DNA of 64,000 bases, taken from Haematospirillum sp. H1815. GTDB lineage: Bacteria; Pseudomonadota; Alphaproteobacteria; Rhodospirillales; Rhodospirillaceae. The notes under the pieces were generated by a model that was not told the DNA's origin, made no database searches, and saw only the letters and a program-made list of their open reading frames with translations. Shown here piece by piece: positions 17,246 to 28,504 of the stretch; the stretch's first letter is position 1; each line of letters starts with the position of its first letter. A program made the translations under genes and the position numbers. The stretch spans positions 62,001 through 126,000 of the forward strand of contig NZ_JAAVTA010000002.1 in the NCBI RefSeq assembly GCF_012102705.1. Reading direction: 5' to 3'.

Positions 17246-18799
17246 CTACTCCCACTCAATCGTGCCAGGTGGCTTCGATGTGATATCGTACACAACGCGG
17301 TTCACACCCTTGACCTCGTTGATAATACGATTGGACAAACGGGACAGGAATTCATGATCAAAATGATAATAGTCTGCTGTCATACCATCCGTTGACGTGA
17401 CAGCCCGCACAGCAAGGGCATAGTCATAGGTACGGCCATCACCCATAACCCCAACCGTACGCACGGGAAGCAGCACAGCAAAGGCCTGCCAGATGGCATC
17501 ATACAGCCCGGCATTGCGAATTTCTTCCAGATAGATCGCATCCGCCTTGCGCAGAATATCCAGTTTTTCACGGGTAATGTCCTGCCCCGGAATACGGATA
17601 GCCAGACCCGGCCCCGGGAACGGATGGCGTCCGACCATTTCTTCCGGAAGCCCAAGTTCACGACCCAACGCACGAACCTCATCCTTGAACAGTTCGCGCA
17701 GTGGCTCCACCAGCTTCATGTTCATGCGCTCGGGCAGACCACCAACATTATGGTGAGACTTGATCGTGACGCTTGGCCCACCGGTAAAGGAAACCGACTC
17801 AATCACATCAGGATACAACGTCCCCTGGGCCAGGAACTCGGCACCCCCAATTTTGCCAGCCTCAGCCTCAAAGACATCAATGAAGGTTTTGCCAATGATC
17901 TTGCGCTTTTCCTCGGGGTCTGTCTTGCCGGACAGAAGGCCAAGGAACAGCTCCGAGGCATCCACATGCACCAGATTGATGTTGAAACGATCCCGGAAGA
18001 CCCGCACCACCTGCTCGGCCTCTCCCTGACGCATCAACCCATGATCAACAAAGACACAGGTCAGCTGATCACCAATCGCCTCATGCACAATGGCGGCCAC
18101 CACAGAACTGTCAACACCCCCGGACAGCCCGCAAATAACACGACCCGTCCCGACTTGGGCCCGGATACGGGCAATCTCAGTCTCGCGGAAGGACGCCATG
18201 GTCCAATGCCCGGAACAGCCGCAAATATCACGAACAAAGGTCTTCAGAAGCTGGGCCCCATGCGGGGTGTGCACGACTTCGGGATGGAACTGGACCCCAT
18301 AGAAACGGCGTTCATCATCAGCAACAGCCGCAAACGGCGCTCCTTCAGAAGACGCAACAGCGCGGAACCCAGGAGCCAAGGCTGTCACCCGGTCACCGTG
18401 GCTCATCCATACCTGCTCGACCGCATCAGGAACCCACGTTCCGTCAAACAGGCGGCAATTCCCCTGCACACGTACAAAAGCCCGGCCAAATTCACGGTGG
18501 TCCGACCCTTCAACATGGCCACCCAGCTGAGCCATCATGGTCTGCTGCCCGTAACAAATCCCGAGAACAGGCAACCCCATGGAGAATAGCTCCTGCGGCG
18601 CACGCGGCGTACCCGTTCCTGTGACCGAAGCAGGTCCACCAGACAGAATAACCCCGGCAGGAGAAAAAGCCCGGATACTGTCGGCACTGACCCGATTGAA
18701 CGGGTGTATTTCACAGTAAACACCAGATTCGCGCACGCGCCGGGCAATCAGCTGGGTAACCTGGGATCCGAAGTCGAGAATAAGAATACGGTCAGTCAT
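17246..18799 (-). CDS. guaA: GMP synthase (glutamine-hydrolysing)
   Basis: This enzyme converts XMP to GMP using glutamine and ATP. At 517 residues it has the two expected parts: an N-terminal class-I amidotransferase with nucleophile Cys82 in [10 protein letters not shown] and QFHPEV carrying the catalytic His, then an ATP pyrophosphatase domain with the PP-loop LSGGVDSSV. The C-terminal dimerisation domain ends KPPGTIEWE as in other Gua[14 protein letters not shown] fixes the start at 18799, although the frame stays open to 18988. guaB lies 3.6 kb away on the same strand. Confidence 0.97.
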   Translation of the reverse strand: MTDRILILDFGSQVTQLIARRVRESGVYCEIHPFNRVSADSIRAFSPAGVILSGGPASVTGTGTPRAPQELFSMGLPVLGICYGQQTMMAQLGGHVEGSDHREFGRAFVRVQGNCRLFDGTWVPDAVEQVWMSHGDRVTALAPGFRAVASSEGAPFAAVADDERRFYGVQFHPEVVHTPHGAQLLKTFVRDICGCSGHWTMASFRETEIARIRAQVGTGRVICGLSGGVDSSVVAAIVHEAIGDQLTCVFVDHGLMRQGEAEQVVRVFRDRFNINLVHVDASELFLGLLSGKTDPEEKRKIIGKTFIDVFEAEAGKIGGAEFLAQGTLYPDVIESVSFTGGPSVTIKSHHNVGGLPERMNMKLVEPLRELFKDEVRALGRELGLPEEMVGRHPFPGPGLAIRIPGQDITREKLDILRKADAIYLEEIRNAGLYDAIWQAFAVLLPVRTVGVMGDGRTYDYALAVRAVTSTDGMTADYYHFDHEFLSRLSNRIINEVKGVNRVVYDITSKPPGTIEWE

Positions 18800-19010
18800 G
18801 GGGTTCCGTACAGATACAGGGCCAGAATCGGCAGAACAGGGGCGGACCTTAGCGCAAAGCCGGCCCGGCCTCCACCATTGTTTCATTCCTGCCGTGAACA
18901 CGTGGACATATTGCATGTCTGCGCGGGCATTACAGCCCCGTATCCGTTGTTCATCCCTATCCCTTAAAGGATAAAGTTGCAGGAACACCCGTTATGATCG
19001 GACAAGTATC

Positions 19011-20939
19011 ATGTTTCTGAGAAAAGCGCGGATCGAACTCCAGCTGGGGCTTATTGTCGGTGCCATTGTCATCGGCTTCGTGCCCATGTGGGGCCTATCC
19101 CGTTGGCAGGAGCATACCATCCATGAAGCATCCGAGCGTCAAAACAACGCCAGATCAATCAGGGATGGTGTTGAGGACATACGGTACAACTTCCTGAACG
19201 CCCGACGGCGGGAGAAGGATTTCTTCCTGCGCCTGAATGAAAAAGAAGTCAGCAACCATGCCGCTATTACGGAAGAAATTCTTTCTGATTTCAAGAATCT
19301 GGAAGTGCAACTGGATCAAGAACAAGCAGCCAATGCCGCATCGGCTACTGAAAAGTTCAAGACGTACAATGCCAAGTTCCAGTCCATTGTTGAGATGTGG
19401 AAAACCGTTGGCCTGAAAGAAACAGAGGGCCTGCGGGGGGATCTTGAAAAACGTGCCATCGCGGCAGGCAGTGAAACAGCCATAAAAACCAGCGCCAGCC
19501 TGATGGCACGCTATCTGGACCTGCGACGCCTGGAAAAGGACGTCATGCTCTACAGCCGGCAAAGCGATATCGAGGAATTCCGTAAAGACGCAGCTGACCT
19601 GCTCACGGCCACAAACAACAGTGCCGTTATTGCAGACTGGCTGAAATTGTTTGATCAGTATGTTACCATCAGCAGCACCTTGGCCAAGGAAACGTCATCA
19701 CTAAGCAAGCTGTTTGCCGAGGCCGAGCCTTTTCTGAATGCCCTGATTGAAAGAGCCCGCAACGATGTTGCAGCCGCACGTGCGGCCCAGGACGAAACCA
19801 TGGCGACAAGCCAGCTTATATCTTCCATCACTATGCTGGTTATCCTGATAATAGTTGTTTGTATAACAATTATTGTTGCCCTGAGCATTTCCCGCCCTCT
19901 GGCTCAGATGACAACGGCCATGGAGAAAATATCAGGCGGGAACCTGAGTGTAGATATCCCGGCCGTTGGCTGGAAAAACGCCATTGGCCAAATGGCAGCG
20001 GCTCTGGTTGTTTTCCGTGACAATGCCCTGGAAGTAAAACGCCTGAATGCCATGGCTGAAAGCAGCCGTGTCCGTACGGATTCAGAGCGGCGCGCCATGA
20101 TGGAAAAGCTGGCAGAAGAGTTCCAGGCCACAGCCGGTGCCATGGTTGAAACGATGGTCAGCATGATTTCCCAAATAGGAGACCAGATCCGTTCCGTAGC
20201 CAGCGATGCCAAAATGGTTCTGGAGCGGGCGGATGCATCCAGTCGCTCAGCCGGGTCTGCCAGCCACAATGTCGAGGCCGTGGCCGCAGCCACCGAAGAG
20301 CTGACCGCATCAATCGGTGCCATATCAGAGCAAGTGGAGCGTTCTGCCGAGCTGGCACACAAGGCATCAGACAGCGCCCGCATCACAATCCAGCGCGTAG
20401 AAAGTCTTTCAAGGGCTGCCGTGAGGATTGGCGAGGTTGTCAGCATGATCACTGCGATTGCTGACCAAACCAACCTGCTGGCCCTGAACGCCACAATCGA
20501 AGCCGCCCGCGCCGGCGAGGCCGGAAAAGGGTTTGCCGTGGTCGCCAATGAAGTCAAGGGCCTGGCAACCCAGACCGGCCGCGCTACCGAGGAAATTGTC
20601 CGCCAGGTAGGAGCCGTACAAGCCGCAACAGAAGAAGCCGTACAGGCCATTAACGCCATTGCCGGCAATGTGCACAATATCAACGATAATATTGCAGCCA
20701 TTTCGACCGCTGTCAGCGAGCAAGGTGCCGCAACCCGCGAAATCTCGAACAACGTGATCAATGCGGTTTCGGCAACCAGCGAAGTGTCTGATAACATCCG
20801 CGAGGTGGCCAGCCTGGCCAACACAACCAGCAAGGCCACCCATACCCTTGACGGAACCATTATAGACCTGCGGAGCAAGGCCTCGGCATTGCAAGACAGC
20901 GTAACCCAGTTCCTGGGCTATGTGCGGGGCGACAAATAA
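19011..20939 (+). CDS. Methyl-accepting chemotaxis protein with HBM-type sensor
   Basis: A 642-residue inner-membrane chemoreceptor. TM1 is at residues 12-30 and TM2 at about 265-290. The periplasmic region of about 240 residues is all-helical and carries two copies of the R-R-x-E-K-D motif ([13 protein letters not shown] and [13 protein letters not shown]), which mark the helical bimodular (HBM) sensor fold. HAMP, methylation helices and the signalling tip [20 protein letters not shown] follow. No C-terminal CheR-tether pentapeptide is present. It is monocistronic between guaA and rsmB; the ligand cannot be predicted. Confidence 0.93.
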   Translation: MFLRKARIELQLGLIVGAIVIGFVPMWGLSRWQEHTIHEASERQNNARSIRDGVEDIRYNFLNARRREKDFFLRLNEKEVSNHAAITEEILSDFKNLEVQLDQEQAANAASATEKFKTYNAKFQSIVEMWKTVGLKETEGLRGDLEKRAIAAGSETAIKTSASLMARYLDLRRLEKDVMLYSRQSDIEEFRKDAADLLTATNNSAVIADWLKLFDQYVTISSTLAKETSSLSKLFAEAEPFLNALIERARNDVAAARAAQDETMATSQLISSITMLVILIIVVCITIIVALSISRPLAQMTTAMEKISGGNLSVDIPAVGWKNAIGQMAAALVVFRDNALEVKRLNAMAESSRVRTDSERRAMMEKLAEEFQATAGAMVETMVSMISQIGDQIRSVASDAKMVLERADASSRSAGSASHNVEAVAAATEELTASIGAISEQVERSAELAHKASDSARITIQRVESLSRAAVRIGEVVSMITAIADQTNLLALNATIEAARAGEAGKGFAVVANEVKGLATQTGRATEEIVRQVGAVQAATEEAVQAINAIAGNVHNINDNIAAISTAVSEQGAATREISNNVINAVSATSEVSDNIREVASLANTTSKATHTLDGTIIDLRSKASALQDSVTQFLGYVRGDK

Positions 20940-20941
20940 GG

Positions 20942-22297
20942 CTATGCCCCCGACGGCTCCGCACGTTCCAGCACGGCAACGAAAAACCCGTCGGTATCGT
21001 GCTCCAGCGGATCAAGCCGTAAAAAAGGACCTGTCGCAGGGCAAGGAGCCGTGCCCACAAGGTCGGACCACAGGGTCCGGACATCCAACACACGAAAATC
21101 CGGCGAAGACGCCAGAAACCGTTCTATACGTGCCTCGTTTTCCTGAGGCAGCAGGGAACACGTGGCATAGACAACCCTCCCGCCAGACCGGACCAGACGG
21201 GATGCGCTGTCCAGAATATGCCCCTGTAGCTCATCCAGGGCCTGCACACTCTGACGATCCAGCCGCCAGCGAGCATCGGGGTTGCGACGCCAGGTCCCGG
21301 TTCCACTACAGGGAGCATCAATCAGAACCCGGTCAAAACGGCCAGCAGAGCGCTTGACCCACTTGTCCCGTTCACCGGACAAGACATGTCGGGTCACATT
21401 GTGAACCCCGGCACGCCGCAAACGGACAGCCGAACGTTCAAGGCGCCCCTGTGACACATCACAGGCAATCAGCCGCCCCTTGTTCTGCATCCCCGCAGCC
21501 ATAGCCAAGGTTTTGCCACCCGCACCGGCACAAAAATCAACCACGGCCATTCCCGGACGGGCATCAACCAGCAGACCGACCAACTGCGATCCCTCGTCCT
21601 GCACTTCGACCAGACCTTCACGGAAGGTCTCGGTTGCAGGCAGGTTGGCACGCCCCTCCAGCCGAAGAGACAGCGGCGACAACAGACCGGGACGGACCGT
21701 AATACCTTCACTCTCCAGGCGGGCGATACCCTCGGCCACATCCGCTTTCAGGCTGTTGACCCGGATATCAACCGGGGCCTCGCGATTGAGCGCCTCAAGG
21801 AGCGGCATAACCCGATCACCGTAACAAGCCGCCAGGTCCGGGATGATCCATTCCGGAACCTCTCCCTGCACCCAGTCCGGCTGATCGCTGTGGGTCAGCC
21901 TTTGCCCCCGCAAAGCACGGATCAAAGCCTTTTCCCGCTCGCGCAGACGATGCGGGCAAAATTTATCCCCCGAACAGAGGAGATCCAAGTCTGACAGACT
22001 GTATCCCGCAACCAGCACACGATGGGCCAGAACCCGCAGACGCGGCGGAACATCGTTCCACTCCGGAGCCTCGCCCGGCAAACCAAGCTGGCTGTGCAAC
22101 CGACGGATCCACCAGCCAACACGCGCCCATGTACGCAAAAGGCTCCACACATCATCAGCGATAAAGCGGCGATCTTTCGAGCCAATATAACGACGCGCCC
22201 GGAAAAACTCCGATGCTGTGCCATCCGCCGGACGGGGGGAGGAGACAACAGCCTCCAGAAGATCAACAGTGGCTTGTAAACGGGCAGCAGGAATCAC
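20942..22297 (-). CDS. rsmB: 16S rRNA (cytosine-C5)-methyltransferase RsmB
   Basis: A 451-residue SAM-dependent RNA methyltransferase of the NOL1/NOP2/Sun family. An N-terminal NusB-like RNA-binding region (about 1-140) precedes the Rossmann domain with DFCAGAGGKTLAMAAGM. The catalytic cysteines lie in IDAPCSGTGTWRRNP (motif IV) and YATCSLLPQENE (motif VI). NOL1/NOP2/Sun members are hard to tell apart; the N-terminal domain favours RsmB. It follows guaB at 113 bp with a terminator-like hairpin between. Its stop is 2 bp from the chemoreceptor stop. Confidence 0.87.
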   Translation of the reverse strand: MIPAARLQATVDLLEAVVSSPRPADGTASEFFRARRYIGSKDRRFIADDVWSLLRTWARVGWWIRRLHSQLGLPGEAPEWNDVPPRLRVLAHRVLVAGYSLSDLDLLCSGDKFCPHRLREREKALIRALRGQRLTHSDQPDWVQGEVPEWIIPDLAACYGDRVMPLLEALNREAPVDIRVNSLKADVAEGIARLESEGITVRPGLLSPLSLRLEGRANLPATETFREGLVEVQDEGSQLVGLLVDARPGMAVVDFCAGAGGKTLAMAAGMQNKGRLIACDVSQGRLERSAVRLRRAGVHNVTRHVLSGERDKWVKRSAGRFDRVLIDAPCSGTGTWRRNPDARWRLDRQSVQALDELQGHILDSASRLVRSGGRVVYATCSLLPQENEARIERFLASSPDFRVLDVRTLWSDLVGTAPCPATGPFLRLDPLEHDTDGFFVAVLERAEPSGA

Positions 22298-22348
22298 GAT
22301 TGCAATCTTTTCATACTAGGCAGGAACCAGGGACAAGCCCCCAAGAAA

Positions 22349-22378
22349 CCGGAGCCGATGGCAACCCACCGGCTCCGG
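22349..22378 (-). terminator. Hairpin downstream of guaB
   Basis: CCGGAGCCG pairs with CGGCTCCGG (9 bp, 12-nt loop). On the minus strand it is followed by TTTCTTGG. It lies between the guaB stop and the rsmB start and probably ends much of the guaB transcript. Confidence 0.65.
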
Positions 22379-22410
22379 AACAAGGTATCAACAAAGAAAA
22401 CCAGATACCC

Positions 22411-23886
<1,476 letters not shown>

Positions 23887-23922
23887 TTACGACCGGCAGC
23901 AGCATATTTCGGGGTGCGCGCC

Positions 23923-23950
23923 ATCATACACAGAAAGTTTTCTGTGCCAA
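23923..23950 (-). promoter_or_regulatory. guaB promoter with palindromic operator candidate
   Basis: On the minus strand TTGGCA (23945-23950) and TATGAT (23923-23928) form a sigma-70 promoter with a 16-bp spacer. The spacer is almost wholly occupied by an 18-bp perfect palindrome, CACAGAAAGTTTTCTGTG with arms CACAGAAA and TTTCTGTG (23929-23946). A repressor bound there would block RNA polymerase. The regulator is not known. Confidence 0.55.
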
Positions 23951-24015
23951 GCAACAGAATTGCAGCCCCGCACCCTGAAAAGTGCAACCCGGAACACCTA
24001 TAGACAGCAAATCCC

Positions 24016-24747
24016 CTAGCCCCGGAACCCCCGGGCGACCAGATACAGCTCCGGGCTCTCCTTGCGGCTGGCCGGGGGTTTTATGTGCTTGATGCTGTCA
24101 AAGCGGGGCTTGAGAATTTTGAGCAGATCACCCGTCGCCCCACCCTGAAACACCTTGCACAGAAAGGTTCCACCGGGGGCCAGAACCTCGGCTGCAAAGT
24201 CCCAGGCGACTTCCAGCAACGCAATAATCCGCAAATGGTCTGTACGGGGATCCCCGGTTGTCGGGGCCGCCATATCGGACATAACCACATCGGCGGTCCC
24301 GCCAAGGGCGTCTTTCAGGGCCTGCGGGGCAGCCGGGTCAAGAAAATCCAAGGTAATACAGTGCGCCCCGGGGATTGGACCCCATTCCAGGATATCGATC
24401 CCGACCACGGTTCCGCCACGGGGCTGATCAGCCCGTGTCCGTTCTACCGCAACCTGGGTCCACCCACCGGGCGCAGCACCAAGATCGACCACTTTCTGAC
24501 CGGGCCTCAGGAACGCCAGCTGCTGGTCCATCTCAACCAGCTTGAAGGCAGCCCGGGACTTGTAGCCCTGCTGACGCGCAGCCACCACATAAGGGTCATT
24601 CAGCTGGCGCTGGAGCCATTGCACAGACGACGTACTGCGCCCACGGGCAGACTTGACCCGTACAGACGTCATCCGTACCGATACCGCCGACCGGTTCGAC
24701 GCAGACGGTACGCGACGACCGCTTTTTTTTCCTGGTGCTCGTGCCAT
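24016..24747 (-). CDS. rlmE: 23S rRNA (uridine-2'-O)-methyltransferase RlmE
   Basis: This FtsJ/RrmJ-family enzyme methylates the 2'-OH of U2552 (E. coli numbering) in the ribosomal A loop. The start MARAPGKKSGRR (24747) gives 243 residues with a basic N-terminal arm. The K-D-K-E type catalytic set is visible: Lys in YKSRAAFKLVEMDQ, Asp in MSDMAAPTTGD, Lys in FLCKVFQGG and Glu in KESPELYLVARG. The SAM site is VVDLGAAPGGWTQVA. The gene starts 13 bp after the upstream phosphatase gene, so the two form an operon. Confidence 0.93.
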   Translation of the reverse strand: MARAPGKKSGRRVPSASNRSAVSVRMTSVRVKSARGRSTSSVQWLQRQLNDPYVVAARQQGYKSRAAFKLVEMDQQLAFLRPGQKVVDLGAAPGGWTQVAVERTRADQPRGGTVVGIDILEWGPIPGAHCITLDFLDPAAPQALKDALGGTADVVMSDMAAPTTGDPRTDHLRIIALLEVAWDFAAEVLAPGGTFLCKVFQGGATGDLLKILKPRFDSIKHIKPPASRKESPELYLVARGFRG

Positions 24748-24760
24748 AACAACCGAAAGA

Positions 24761-25831
24761 TTAGTATACTTGAGAAATACACTCCATGCCAAAGTCGGCC
24801 GGAGTATTACGTACCCCCATAAGCCCCATAAGCAGCCCTTCGCGCAAGCCCCGATCTGCAATCGTCAGCGAACCACCGGGCCACAGGCTGAAAACAGCCT
24901 CCAGAATGGCACACCCGGCAATGACCAAATCAGCCCTCTGGGGGCCAATACACGGCGAATCTGCCCGTTGCCGGGCCGTCATACCTATCAACCGCTGCCC
25001 TGCATCAAGAATGGCCGCACACGATACGTCAAGCCCATCAACCAATGCGCGATCATAGCGCGTCAATCCAAGATGAAAAGCGCCCAAGGTTGTAACCGTC
25101 CCGGACGTACCCAGTACCTGAATCTGCCCAGCGCTCACACGCTCTGCAAGATTATGGTATCCACCAAAGGGCTGGACCATGGAGCGAACGCGGGCGCACA
25201 CCTCCCGGTATGTGCGATACGAGAAGTCCCCCCCTCCACAGGCATCCGCAACGGTCACAACACCGAAGGGAAGAGACATGAAACCCTCAACCCGTAACCC
25301 CGATGCGCCTTGCGCAATCAAGACCAACTCGGTCGACCCACCGCCAATATCAAACAGAAAGACAGAACTGGACCCGGCAGAAAAAAGCCCCGAGCACCCG
25401 ACCAAAGCCAAGCACGCCTCTTCTGCGGCGGAAATACACTCTACGGTCAAGCCCGTCTCGCGGTATACGGTCGCCAGAAATTCCAGCCCGTTTCCAGCGC
25501 GGCGGCACCCTTCTGTTGCAACATGGCGCGAACGGACCAGACCAAGCCGGCCAATCTTTTCGGCACAGCTGCGCAAGGCATCAAGCGTTCGCTCCTGCGC
25601 AGCAGCAGACAGAACTCCCGTTTCAGCCAACCCTTCCCCCAGGCGGGTTATGCGCGAAAAGGAATCCACAATCCGGAACCGCTCTCCGTCAGGACGGGCA
25701 ATCAGCATACGGCAGTTGTTTGTTCCCAGGTCGATCGCCGCATACGCAGATGCCAAATCTGTCAGGCCACCACCGGAACCAGCAGAGCATCGACGCCCCT
25801 CCAACGGCGCGTTTACCGCAAGATCTGCCAT
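24761..25831 (-). CDS. Ppx/GppA-family exopolyphosphatase/pppGpp phosphatase
   Basis: A 356-residue ASKHA-fold phosphatase. The phosphate-binding loops are AAIDLGTNNCRMLIA near residue 35, DIGGGSTELVLIA and LGTSGTVTTLGAFHLGL. It is short (no C-terminal HD domain), as in the alphaproteobacterial Ppx type found next to rlmE, and could act on polyphosphate or pppGpp. ATG 25831 is chosen because GGGAGGGG lies just upstream; ATG 25846 would add MGGAG. Confidence 0.88.
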   Translation of the reverse strand: MADLAVNAPLEGRRCSAGSGGGLTDLASAYAAIDLGTNNCRMLIARPDGERFRIVDSFSRITRLGEGLAETGVLSAAAQERTLDALRSCAEKIGRLGLVRSRHVATEGCRRAGNGLEFLATVYRETGLTVECISAAEEACLALVGCSGLFSAGSSSVFLFDIGGGSTELVLIAQGASGLRVEGFMSLPFGVVTVADACGGGDFSYRTYREVCARVRSMVQPFGGYHNLAERVSAGQIQVLGTSGTVTTLGAFHLGLTRYDRALVDGLDVSCAAILDAGQRLIGMTARQRADSPCIGPQRADLVIAGCAILEAVFSLWPGGSLTIADRGLREGLLMGLMGVRNTPADFGMECISQVY

Positions 25832-26041
25832 ACCGGCCCCTCCCATGCCTTTACCTTGTCAACCATACATACCCATATAACCATATCCCAGAGGGTTACA
25901 AACGGGGAAGCATGCTCCACGACAGCACGAATGAAAGTTAAAAAATATAATAAAGGGGGTTCACAGCATGGAAACAGAAGGATATAAGGGCGCCCGCCTG
26001 CTGGCTCTGTCGATAAAGAGTGACTAGGCTGACTGTCCTGT

Positions 26042-26115
26042 TGGGGGATAGTTTAATGGTAGAACAGCGGACTCTGACTCCGTTAGTCTTGGTTCGAATC
26101 CAGGTCCCCCAGCCA
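26042..26115 (+). tRNA. tRNA-Gln(CTG)
   Basis: A 74-nt tRNA with encoded CCA. Acceptor TGGGGGA pairs with TCCCCCA. The stem GCGGA/TCCGT encloses loop CTCTGAC, giving anticodon CTG, which reads CAG. The T-loop is GTTCGAATC. The U1-A72 end is typical of bacterial tRNA-Gln. Confidence 0.96.
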
Positions 26116-26120
26116 AAAAC

Positions 26121-26157
26121 AAAACTCCCCGCACAGATATGCGGGGAGTTTTGTTTT
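26121..26157 (+). terminator. Intrinsic terminator of tRNA-Gln
   Basis: AAAACTCCCCGC pairs with GCGGGGAGTTTT (12 bp, 8-nt loop), followed by GTTTTC. It begins 6 bp after the tRNA. Confidence 0.9.
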
Positions 26158-26213
26158 CAGAACAATGGAAACAAGGGCCGGATAACACCAACCCCTGCCA
26201 AGCTATCCACCTG

Positions 26214-26858
26214 TCATGCCATAACCATGGACTTTGCGATATAGGAATCCACGGTCGATACAACCGTATCAATATGGCCGGAGAAGAAGTGGTCTGCCCC
26301 GGGAATGGACACATGATCCACACTGATATTCTTCTGGGCCTGTAGCTTGTCTGCCAGCTTCTTCACAGACTCAGCGGAAACAACCCTGTCAGCCGCCCCA
26401 TGCACGATCAACCCGGGAGAAGGGCAAGGCGCCAAGAACGAAAAGTCATAGTGGCTGGCCGGCGGCGCAACGCTGACAAAACCTGAAATCTCCGGACGAC
26501 GCATCAGAAGCTGCATCCCGATCCATGCACCAAAGGCAAAGCCTGCCACCCAACACTGCCCTGCATGCGGATTTATGGCCTGCATCCAGTCAAGGGCGGA
26601 AGCGGCGTCGGACAGCTCCCCCTGCCCACTGTCAAAAGATCCCTGCGAACGGCCTACACCACGAAAGTTGAAACGCAGGACCGAAAAGCCACGCTGGGCG
26701 AACACATGAGAGAGGTCAAAGACAATCCTCTGGTTCATCGTTCCGCCATGCTGGGGATGGGAATGCAGCACAAGCGCCACCGGGGCATTTGCGTTGCTGG
26801 AATGGTGATAGCGACCTTCCAGTCGGCCTTCAGGACCATTGAAGATGACTTCATGCAT
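26214..26858 (-). CDS. Alpha/beta-hydrolase of the small dienelactone-hydrolase-like type
   Basis: A 214-residue cytoplasmic protein starting MHEVIFNGPEGRLEGRYH. LVLHSHPQHGGTMNQRIV forms the oxyanion region, GFAFGAWIGMQLL sits where the nucleophile elbow is expected (G-x-A-x-G in place of G-x-S-x-G), GAADRVVS carries the acid and ADHFFSGH the His. With Ala at the nucleophile position, hydrolase activity is doubtful. This family commonly sits next to cysE/iscR in alphaproteobacteria, as here, divergently transcribed; its role is unknown. Confidence 0.82.
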   Translation of the reverse strand: MHEVIFNGPEGRLEGRYHHSSNANAPVALVLHSHPQHGGTMNQRIVFDLSHVFAQRGFSVLRFNFRGVGRSQGSFDSGQGELSDAASALDWMQAINPHAGQCWVAGFAFGAWIGMQLLMRRPEISGFVSVAPPASHYDFSFLAPCPSPGLIVHGAADRVVSAESVKKLADKLQAQKNISVDHVSIPGADHFFSGHIDTVVSTVDSYIAKSMVMA

Positions 26859-27107
26859 TGGCGTCTGTTTCTTCAGCAAGTTGGTTACCGGAATAAATGC
26901 GTGGAGCGAAATCGTACAGCAGGACCAGAACGAAACAAGGCGGCCCGGCGACAGTATAGCCCTGCCCGGACACAAAAAGCCATTCCCACGATACAGGGAA
27001 GAACGGAAACAAACCACGACTGACCACAATTTTATCATAAACGCAATGAAAAACACGTTTGTTCATGCCCGTGTACGACTATTTTACGTTGCACCGCCCC
27101 CAATTAC

Positions 27108-27136
27108 TTGATCTTTCCTGTCAACTATCCTAGATT
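27108..27136 (+). promoter_or_regulatory. Promoter of the cysE-iscR operon
   Basis: TTGATC (27108-27113) and TAGATT (27131-27136) with a 17-bp spacer, about 70 bp before the cysE start. IscR, encoded in the operon, could act here, but no clear IscR site was recognised. Confidence 0.5.
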
Positions 27137-27206
27137 CACCACAAAAAATAAAAGGCCTTTACACAGGCTCGGAAAGCTGGAACATCCCAGATATCAGGAC
27201 AGCGCA

Positions 27207-27995
27207 ATGATTTTCAGTCGCCTGAAAGAAGACATAGATACGATCCTGGCCCACGATCCGGCAGCACGCAGCCGGCTGGAAGTGATCTTGGTTTACCCGG
27301 GCGTTCACGCCATCATTGCCTATCGTCTGGCACATCGACTCTGGAAAACAAACCTGCGCCTGCTGGCCCGCGTGGTGTCCCATCTTGCGAAAATGGTGAC
27401 CGGCGTTGAAATTCACCCCGGAGCGACCATCGGACGTCGTGTTTTCATTGATCACGCAACCGGCGTGGTCATTGGAGAAACCGCTGAAATCGGTGATGAC
27501 GTGACCTTGTACCAAGGCGTGACCCTGGGCGGAACATCTCTTGCCAAAGGCAAACGTCACCCCACCCTTGGCAAGGGGGTTATCGTCGGGTCGGGGGCAC
27601 AGGTTCTGGGCCCGATCACCGTCGGCGACGGTGCCCGGATCGGGGCTAATGCCGTGGTGCTTGCGGATGTTCCTGCCAATGCGACTGTGGTCGGCATCCC
27701 GGCCCGACAGGTTGTTCCCCGTGCAAAGCACGAAGCTGAATTTTGTGCCTATGGTATCCCTGAACGGGATATGCCTGACCCACTCGAACGGGCCATAACA
27801 ACACTGTGCGAACAGGTACGCACCCTGTCTGCCCGGATTGATACTCTGGAGAAACAGGAAGACTCAGCAACACCGACCCAGCCAGGAAGTAGTCACTCAG
27901 CCGTTGTTATTCCTACTCCCTTTGCCCAGCCCGGCCCGGCCCGGACCCCGGGTGATGACAATACCGAAGACGGCAAAGCCGCTTCAGGCCTTTAA
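27207..27995 (+). CDS. cysE: Serine O-acetyltransferase with long C-terminal tail
   Basis: CysE acetylates serine with acetyl-CoA to start cysteine synthesis. The left-handed beta-helix hexapeptide repeats are clear ([20 protein letters not shown], then [20 protein letters not shown]), with the catalytic His in the IDHATG segment. After the helix end a tail of about 50 low-complexity residues rich in Pro, Thr and Ser runs to the C-terminus and ends in Leu. ATG 27207 ([14 protein letters not shown]) matches family N-termini; the frame stays open upstream. iscR follows 18 bp later. Confidence 0.93.
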   Translation: MIFSRLKEDIDTILAHDPAARSRLEVILVYPGVHAIIAYRLAHRLWKTNLRLLARVVSHLAKMVTGVEIHPGATIGRRVFIDHATGVVIGETAEIGDDVTLYQGVTLGGTSLAKGKRHPTLGKGVIVGSGAQVLGPITVGDGARIGANAVVLADVPANATVVGIPARQVVPRAKHEAEFCAYGIPERDMPDPLERAITTLCEQVRTLSARIDTLEKQEDSATPTQPGSSHSAVVIPTPFAQPGPARTPGDDNTEDGKAASGL

Positions 27996-28013
27996 GATCG
28001 GGAACCGAAAACC

Positions 28014-28472
28014 GTGAGACTGAGCACCAAAGGACGCTATGCGGTCATGGCCATGGCTGACCTGGCCAGCCAACCCGAGGGGAAGCCTGTTTCCTTGGCT
28101 GATATCGCCATACGCCAGGAAATTTCACTGTCCTATCTGGAACAGTTGTTCGGGCGGCTCCGCAAAGGCGGGCTGGTCAAAAGTGTTCGTGGACCGGGCG
28201 GTGGCTACCTGCTGGCCCGCACCGCCGGGCAAACGCGCATTTCCGATATCATCCTTGCTGTGGATGAACCCATTCAGGCCACACGCTGCACGCCGGGCAG
28301 CCCCGCTGGCTGTCACAACAACCGTGGACGCTGCCTGACCCATGACCTGTGGGAAGAGCTGGGAAACCAGATCTACCTTTACCTCAGCTCCGTTTCCCTG
28401 GAGCAAGTGATCAACCGTACGGTTCTGGGAACAAGCGGGCATCTGCCGGCAACAACCACAGCCGGAACCTGA
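28014..28472 (+). CDS. iscR: Rrf2-family regulator, IscR-like
   Basis: A 152-residue transcription factor. A winged helix-turn-helix covers residues 1-65 (MRLSTKGRYAVMAMADLA, SLSYLEQLFGRLRKGGLVKS, GPGGGYLLAR). Three cysteines, Cys92, Cys100 and Cys107, are spaced as in [2Fe-2S] IscR (two slightly longer loops), so it probably senses Fe-S status. The start is GTG 28014. It lies between cysE and the cysteine desulfurase gene and is likely autoregulatory. A RirA-type assignment is less likely because it sits in a sulfur operon. Confidence 0.88.
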   Translation: MRLSTKGRYAVMAMADLASQPEGKPVSLADIAIRQEISLSYLEQLFGRLRKGGLVKSVRGPGGGYLLARTAGQTRISDIILAVDEPIQATRCTPGSPAGCHNNRGRCLTHDLWEELGNQIYLYLSSVSLEQVINRTVLGTSGHLPATTTAGT

Positions 28473-28504
28473 GACAGACAAGAACAACACGACCTGCCTG
28501 AAGA

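Noticed and set aside
25969-26028. 19-codon frame with AAAGGGGG upstream, before tRNA-Gln
   Set aside because: Too short to judge without conservation data; no leader-peptide features such as runs of one amino acid.
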